From contig DATGIN010000181.1 of NCBI GenBank assembly GCA_035295705.1, forward strand, positions 1 through 9,978: 9,978 nucleotides of DNA, given 5' to 3'. The notes under the pieces were generated by a model, which saw only the letters and a list, made by a program, of their open reading frames with translations, did not search any database and was not told the origin of the DNA. This document shows positions 6,553 to 9,978 of this stretch, piece after piece. Positions within the stretch are counted from its first letter, which is position 1, and each line of letters starts with the position of its first letter. The DNA comes from Poindextera sp035295705 (GTDB taxonomy: Bacteria > Pseudomonadota > Alphaproteobacteria > Caulobacterales > Caulobacteraceae). A program made the position numbers and the translations under genes.

Positions 6553-7583
6553 CCCTCGTCCTCGAAGAGGCCCGGCTGCACGGCGATCGACTTTGCCGGC
6601 GGCTTGAACCCCAGATGCCCGTAAGCCTTGGCGCAGGCCATGCGCCCGCGCGGCGTCCGCTGGATGAAACCCTGCTGCAGAAGGAACGGCTCGACCACGT
6701 CCTCGACCGCGTCGCGCGCTTCGGCGATCGCATAGGCCAGCGTCTCGACGCCCGCCGGCCCGCCGCCGTAGTTCTCGATCAGCGCCTTCAGGTATTTGCG
6801 GTCCAGCGCGTCCAGGCCGGCCTCGTCGACCTCCAGGCGCACGAGCGCCCGCGCGGCGGCGGCGCGGTCGATCCGCTCCGCGCCCTCGGCGCCGGCGAAG
6901 TCGCGCACGCGGCGCAGCAGCCGGCCGGCCACGCGCGGGGTGCCGCGGCTGCGGCGGGCGATCTCGGCTGCGCCGTCGTCTGTGAGCGGCGTGCCGAGCT
7001 TGCGCGCGGCCTGGGTCAGCACCTGCTCGAGCTCCTTCGTCGAATAGAAGTCCAGGCGAAGCGGGATGCCGAAGCGGTCGCGTAGCGGCGTCGCCAGAAG
7101 CCCCGCCCGCGTGGTCGCGGCCACCAGCGTGAAGGGCGCCAGATCGATGCGCACCGAGCGCGCCGACGGCCCCTCGCCGATGACCAGGTCGAGCACATGG
7201 TCCTCCATCGCCGGATAGAGGATCTCCTCGACGTTCGGCGCCAGCCGATGCACCTCGTCGATGAACAGCACGTCGCGCGGCTCGAGGTTGGTGAGGATGG
7301 CGGCAAGGTCGCCGGCCTTCGCCAGCACCGGCCCGGAGGTTGCGCGGAAGTTCACCCCGAGCTCGCGGGCGATGATCTGCGCGAGCGTGGTCTTGCCGAG
7401 GCCGGGCGGGCCGAACAGCAAGACGTGGTCGAGCGCCTCGGCGCGGCCGCGCGCCGCCTCGATGAACACCGCAAGGTTGGCCTTCGCCTGCGCCTGGCCG
7501 ACGAACTCGGCCAGCGTCTGCGGCCGCATCGCCCGATCGGCCGGCTCCAGCGCCTCGGGCTCGCCAGAGACGAGGCGGTTCAT
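6549..7583 (-). CDS. ruvB: Holliday junction branch migration ATPase RuvB
   Basis: RuvB is the hexameric AAA+ motor that drives branch migration of Holliday junctions with RuvA. The 344-residue product contains the RuvB start region (LAEFVGQAQAKANL), Walker A GPPGLGKTT (58-66), Walker B LFIDEVHRL (107-114) and sensor 1 around AATTRAG (155-161). The arginine finger region is LRDRFG (R170) and the sensor-2 motif is GTPRVAGRLLRR (215-225). The C-terminal winged-helix domain is complete (QQGFIQRTPRGR, YGHLG). One small deviation: the residue before RLLRR is Gly (G220), where RuvB usually has Asn (GTPRIANRLLRR). ATG at 7583 overlaps the ruvA stop as ATGA and has AGGAG (7592-7596) at 8 bases. An open frame continues upstream to 8228, but that part is only a shadow of ruvA. 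The stop overlaps the ybgC start. Confidence 0.98.
   Translation of the reverse strand: MNRLVSGEPEALEPADRAMRPQTLAEFVGQAQAKANLAVFIEAARGRAEALDHVLLFGPPGLGKTTLAQIIARELGVNFRATSGPVLAKAGDLAAILTNLEPRDVLFIDEVHRLAPNVEEILYPAMEDHVLDLVIGEGPSARSVRIDLAPFTLVAATTRAGLLATPLRDRFGIPLRLDFYSTKELEQVLTQAARKLGTPLTDDGAAEIARRSRGTPRVAGRLLRRVRDFAGAEGAERIDRAAAARALVRLEVDEAGLDALDRKYLKALIENYGGGPAGVETLAYAIAEARDAVEDVVEPFLLQQGFIQRTPRGRMACAKAYGHLGFKPPAKSIAVQPGLFEDEG
6560..6563 (-). promoter_or_regulatory. Ribosome binding site supporting the ybgC TTG start
   Basis: GAGG on the minus strand, 7 bases before the TTG at 6552 and inside the last codons of ruvB. It is what decides for the non-ATG start and implies translational coupling with ruvB. 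Confidence 0.5.
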
Positions 7584-8188
7584 CGCCCGAGCTCCTGTAG
7601 CGCGGCCTTGATGAGCGCCGGCGTGGCCGCCTCCTCGCCGAGGCGGATCAGCGCCGCGTCGACCGCTCGCCGGGCGGTGATCTCGGCGACCTGCAGGCCC
7701 ATCAGCGCCGCGATCGCCTCGCCGGCGGTCGTGGGCTCGTGCGCCGGCCGCGCTTCGGCATGGAAGGCGGCGGCCATGCTGTCGGCGATCGGCTTGTCCT
7801 TGAGCTCGACGATGATGCGCTGGGCGGTCTTCGGCCCGATGCCCTGCGCCCTCGCCAACAGGGCGCGATCGCCGCGCGCCACCGCCTGCGCGAGCTCGGC
7901 GGGGCTCAGCACGTCCAGGACCGCGAGCGCCGCCTTCGGGCCCACGCCCTGCACCGCCTGCAGCGCGACGAACGCGCGCCGCTCGTCGCGGGCCAGGAAC
8001 CCGTAGAGGCGCAAGCCCCCCTGCTCCGACCACTGGGTCTCGACGTGCACCAGCACATCGTCGCCGGGCGGCGGCAGGCGTGACAGCGTCCGCGTTCCGC
8101 TCCGGACGACATAGCCGACGCCGCCGACGTCGATCAGCGCGTCCTCCTCGCCGATCTCGGCCACCCGGCCCAGGAGGCGCCCGATCAT
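7580..8188 (-). CDS. ruvA: Holliday junction DNA-binding protein RuvA
   Basis: RuvA tetramers bind and unfold the four-way junction and load RuvB. The 202-residue product has the three expected domains. The first is an OB-fold (1 to about 66; MIGRLLGRVAEIGEEDALIDVGGVGYVV). The second has two helix-hairpin-helix motifs, VQGVGPKAALAVL (79-91) and AQGIGPKTAQRIIVELK (114-130). The third is a small RuvB-binding domain (about 153-202) after an Ala/Pro linker. Length matches the family. In the acidic-pin loop of E. coli RuvA the residues are E55 and D56; here the same place reads S-E55-Q56-G, so only one acidic residue is kept. ATG at 8188 overlaps the ruvC stop as ATGA, with GGAG at 8196-8199 spaced by 7 bases. 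Confidence 0.98.
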   Translation of the reverse strand: MIGRLLGRVAEIGEEDALIDVGGVGYVVRSGTRTLSRLPPPGDDVLVHVETQWSEQGGLRLYGFLARDERRAFVALQAVQGVGPKAALAVLDVLSPAELAQAVARGDRALLARAQGIGPKTAQRIIVELKDKPIADSMAAAFHAEARPAHEPTTAGEAIAALMGLQVAEITARRAVDAALIRLGEEAATPALIKAALQELGR

Positions 8189-8688
8189 GCCGCGGCTCCG
8201 AGGCTGCGCGCGCGCCGCGCGTGAGCATGGGCGATGGCGACCGCGAGCGCGTCGGCCGCGTCCGCCGTGGTCGGCCCGACCGACGGCAACAGGCGGGCGA
8301 CCATGAAGGCGACCTGGTTCTTGTCTGCCCCCCCGGTCCCGACCAGCGCCTTCTTCACCGCCTTGGCGGCGTATTCCGCCACCAGCACGCCGGCGCGGGC
8401 CGGCGCGATGATCGCCGCCGCCCGCGCATGGCCCAGCTTCAGGGTCGACGAGCCGTTGGCGGTAACGAAGGTCTCCTCGATCGCGGCCTCGTCGGGCGCA
8501 TAGCGGGCGACGATCTCCGCCACCCCCTCGAACACCGCGAGCAGCCGTTCGGACAGCGCCAGCGTCTCCTTCGGCGCGATGACGCCATGCCCGAGGTGGC
8601 CGAGCTTCGCGCCCTCGATCACGATCACGCCCCATCCGGTCCGTCGAAGGCCCGGATCGAGGCCAAGGATGCGAATCGCGTTCGACAT
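8185..8688 (-). CDS. ruvC: Crossover junction endodeoxyribonuclease RuvC
   Basis: RuvC is the dimeric resolvase that cuts Holliday junctions moved by RuvAB. The 167-residue product shows all four catalytic acids in family context: D11 in RILGLDPGLRRTGWG, E71 in AAIEETFV, and D143 and D146 in TADAADALAVAIAHAH. NGSSTLKLGHARA (78-90) is also typical. An ATG five codons upstream (8703) is possible, but the ATG at 8688 gives the standard N-terminus and has a GCGGA a few bases before it. This gene heads the tightly overlapping ruvC-ruvA-ruvB-ybgC chain. The 63 bases upstream hold a CtrA-type palindrome, so a promoter here could drive repair and possibly the tol genes as well. Confidence 0.97.
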   Translation of the reverse strand: MSNAIRILGLDPGLRRTGWGVIVIEGAKLGHLGHGVIAPKETLALSERLLAVFEGVAEIVARYAPDEAAIEETFVTANGSSTLKLGHARAAAIIAPARAGVLVAEYAAKAVKKALVGTGGADKNQVAFMVARLLPSVGPTTADAADALAVAIAHAHARRARSLGAAA

Positions 8689-8736
8689 GTGTTCCGCCAG
8701 CATTGCGCGCAGCGCAGCGCCTGGGAAGCCGGCGTT

Positions 8737-8759
8737 GGCGTTAACGACCGGTTAACGCC
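8737..8759. repeat. Perfect 9-bp inverted repeat at the end of the hydrolase gene
   Basis: Left arm GGCGTTAAC (8737-8745), loop GACCG, right arm GTTAACGCC (8751-8759), with no mismatch. It includes the hydrolase stop codon (8752-8754). As RNA it would form a stable short hairpin, but no U-run follows on either strand, so a classical intrinsic terminator is unlikely. A palindromic protein-binding site fits better. Confidence 0.75.
8741..8755. promoter_or_regulatory. Putative CtrA binding site upstream of ruvC
   Basis: The sequence is TTAA, seven bases (CGACCGG), TTAA, followed by C. This matches the full CtrA consensus TTAA-N7-TTAAC of Caulobacter and relatives, and does so on both strands because the site is palindromic. 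By eye these are the only two TTAA tetramers in the window, where A and T are rare. The box ends 52 bases before the ruvC ATG; overlap with a -35 region would put a start site roughly 20 bases before the ATG. No good -10 hexamer is visible. Binding by CtrA is inference and depends on the organism having CtrA. Confidence 0.5.
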
Positions 8760-9840
8760 GCGTGGGCGTGCGGAGCGCCGCGGCGGCCTGCGGCGCCGGA
8801 GCGTTGGCGCCGGTGGGCGCGCCCGGAACGACCGGCGCGCCGGACGCGAGCGGCGCGGCGGGATCGCGGATAAAGCCAGCGATGTCGTCGAAGACGGTCT
8901 CGCGCTGCCGGTCGATCAGCAGCAGGTGCCAGCCGTTGGAATACAGCGCCGAGTGGTCGCTCGGCTTCAGCGCGCGGGCCGCCGCCGCCAGCGCGCCCCT
9001 TGGGATGAGCTCGTCGTGGGCGCCGACGAGGTAGGCGATCGGGACCGGGATCCGCCCCAGCTCGTCGCTCGCCCGCTGCATGCCGTCGACCATGGCGTAG
9101 AGCGCATCCACGCGCATGTCCTTGATCACCCGGTACCGATCGCTCTGCCGGTGGCGAAGCTGGTCGGTATTGTCGGATGGGAGTCGGTGCTTGGTCACCC
9201 AGGCTGGCTGGACCTTGACGGACGGATCCGCCCGCGCGGCCAGCCGCAGCGCGATCTTGTAGGCGGCCGGCTGGGTCGACCAGCCCCACAGCGCCGGCGA
9301 CAGCAGCACGATGCGGTCGGCGGTGGGCGGGTTCGCGGAGGCTTCGACGGCGATGGTCGCGCCCATGCTCTCGCCGGCCACGGCGAGGATGGCGTGCGGG
9401 TAGCGGGCGCGGACGAGCGAGATCAGCGTCCGCAGGTCCTCGACCAGCACCGCATCGCCCACCCAGACGCCGTGCCGGGGCGAGCGGCCGAAGCCACGCT
9501 GGTCGTAGGCGATGGTCAGGATGCCGTCCCTGGCCCAGTAAGGCCCGGCCAGCTCGAAGGCGTTGGAGTCGTCGTTCATGCCGTGCACGCCGACGATCAC
9601 GGCCCAGGGCTCGCCCGCCCGCGGCCCCCACTGCTGCAGCGGCAGCCTCGCTCCGTCCGAGCTTACGAAGGCCTCCGCCTCGAGGCGCGGCCCCGAGGCG
9701 GCGGGCGACGCCTGCTGCGGCTGCGAGCGAGCGTGGCCAGCCAGCGAAAGGGCGGCCAGAAGAGCGAGAAGGACGAGCGCCGCGCGCGGCCGGCCCGCTC
9801 CGGCGACCAGACTGCCTGCAAACCCGCACACCCGACGCAT
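8752..9840 (-). CDS. Exported alpha/beta hydrolase, lysophospholipase/monoacylglycerol-lipase-like
   Basis: A serine hydrolase of the Hydrolase_4 (PldB/MGL-like) type, with the true substrate unknown. From ATG at 9840 the product is 362 residues. It begins with a basic start and a hydrophobic segment (about 20-36), likely a signal peptide or a membrane anchor, placing the enzyme outside the cytoplasm. The fold order is clear: oxyanion region VGVHGMND (83-90), AYDQRGFGRS (111-120), nucleophile elbow GESMG with S158, acid D276 in GAHDELIP, and H305 in NGWHLLL. A lid-like insert spans about 185-260. After residue 326 comes a low-complexity Ala/Pro tail of about 36 residues, unusual for this family. 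The frame can be extended to a TTG at 9942, but that adds an Arg/Pro-rich stretch before the export signal and is less likely. It runs in the same direction as ruvC, 63 bases upstream of it, and its stop codon lies in the inverted repeat. It may be an unrelated neighbour. Confidence 0.88.
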   Translation of the reverse strand: MRRVCGFAGSLVAGAGRPRAALVLLALLAALSLAGHARSQPQQASPAASGPRLEAEAFVSSDGARLPLQQWGPRAGEPWAVIVGVHGMNDDSNAFELAGPYWARDGILTIAYDQRGFGRSPRHGVWVGDAVLVEDLRTLISLVRARYPHAILAVAGESMGATIAVEASANPPTADRIVLLSPALWGWSTQPAAYKIALRLAARADPSVKVQPAWVTKHRLPSDNTDQLRHRQSDRYRVIKDMRVDALYAMVDGMQRASDELGRIPVPIAYLVGAHDELIPRGALAAAARALKPSDHSALYSNGWHLLLIDRQRETVFDDIAGFIRDPAAPLASGAPVVPGAPTGANAPAPQAAAALRTPTRR

Positions 9841-9978
9841 TGGCGGAAGGCCTACGCGAGGCGCGCGGCTGGTCAAGCCCGGCGTTCGGGTCGACCTCGC
9901 CGGAGCGCCGCGACAAGGCGGCGCGCCATGAATGGGCCGCAAGCGAGGCGGATAAGCTTGCCGCTAACGCTTCTGGAT

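Noticed and set aside
7584..8228. N-terminal extension of the ruvB frame to 559 codons
   Set aside because: The extra 215 codons lie over ruvA in another frame and are low complexity; RuvB has its normal start at 7583 with a good ribosome site.
9849..9876. TTGACC and TAGGCC, 16 bases apart, before the hydrolase start
   Set aside because: The -10 match is poor and the start site would fall on the ATG itself; not better than chance.
8741..9916. Reverse open frame of 391 codons over the hydrolase
   Set aside because: It overlaps almost the whole hydrolase gene in another frame, and only the hydrolase frame has the catalytic triad and export signal.
9873..9977. Possible 3' end of an upstream minus-strand gene entering from the right edge
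   Set aside because: A 34-codon frame is open to a TGA at 9875, but third-position G/C is lower than in the real genes and no family is recognised. Left as unassigned; 9841-9978 otherwise holds nothing I can support.

Overview
This window is a compact, very GC-rich stretch of bacterial core chromosome. Every convincing gene lies on the minus strand, so transcription runs from right to left. Read in that direction the order is: secreted alpha/beta hydrolase, ruvC, ruvA, ruvB, ybgC, tolQ, tolR, tolA, tolB, pal, cpoB (ybgF), tilS (cut by the left edge). This order, the protein sequences and the strong G/C preference at third codon positions point to an alphaproteobacterium, most likely Caulobacteraceae-like (Caulobacter/Phenylobacterium type). 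That assignment comes from memory of gene order and sequence style, not from a search.

Right part (8689-9978): an exported serine hydrolase with a complete Ser/Asp/His triad, followed by a short spacer. The end of the hydrolase gene and the spacer carry a perfect 9-bp inverted repeat. Inside it sits a TTAA-N7-TTAA element, the consensus for the alphaproteobacterial cell-cycle regulator CtrA, placed 52 bp before ruvC. This is the most interesting non-coding signal in the window.

Middle part (6094-8688): ruvC, ruvA, ruvB and ybgC are joined by three successive 4-base stop/start overlaps (ATGA, ATGA, TTGA). Holliday-junction processing is thereby translationally chained to the thioesterase gene that normally heads the tol operon.

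Left-middle part (1043-6032): the complete Tol-Pal machine. TolQ and TolR form the proton-driven inner-membrane motor, and TolA carries the force across the periplasm. TolB and the lipoprotein Pal sit at the outer membrane and peptidoglycan, and CpoB is the periplasmic coordinator. Together they constrict the outer membrane at division. Spacing is tight (4-10 bases) from tolQ to tolB. A 112-base gap with a weak terminator-like hairpin and a strong Shine-Dalgarno then precedes pal.

Left edge (1-1055): tilS, the tRNA-Ile lysidine synthetase, starts inside the end of cpoB and runs off the window. I saw no RNA genes, insertion sequences, CRISPR, phage or other accessory material. The many long open frames opposite these genes are by-products of the high GC content. 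I found no sign of an undescribed gene system; the points worth a second look are regulatory signals and some residue-level oddities.
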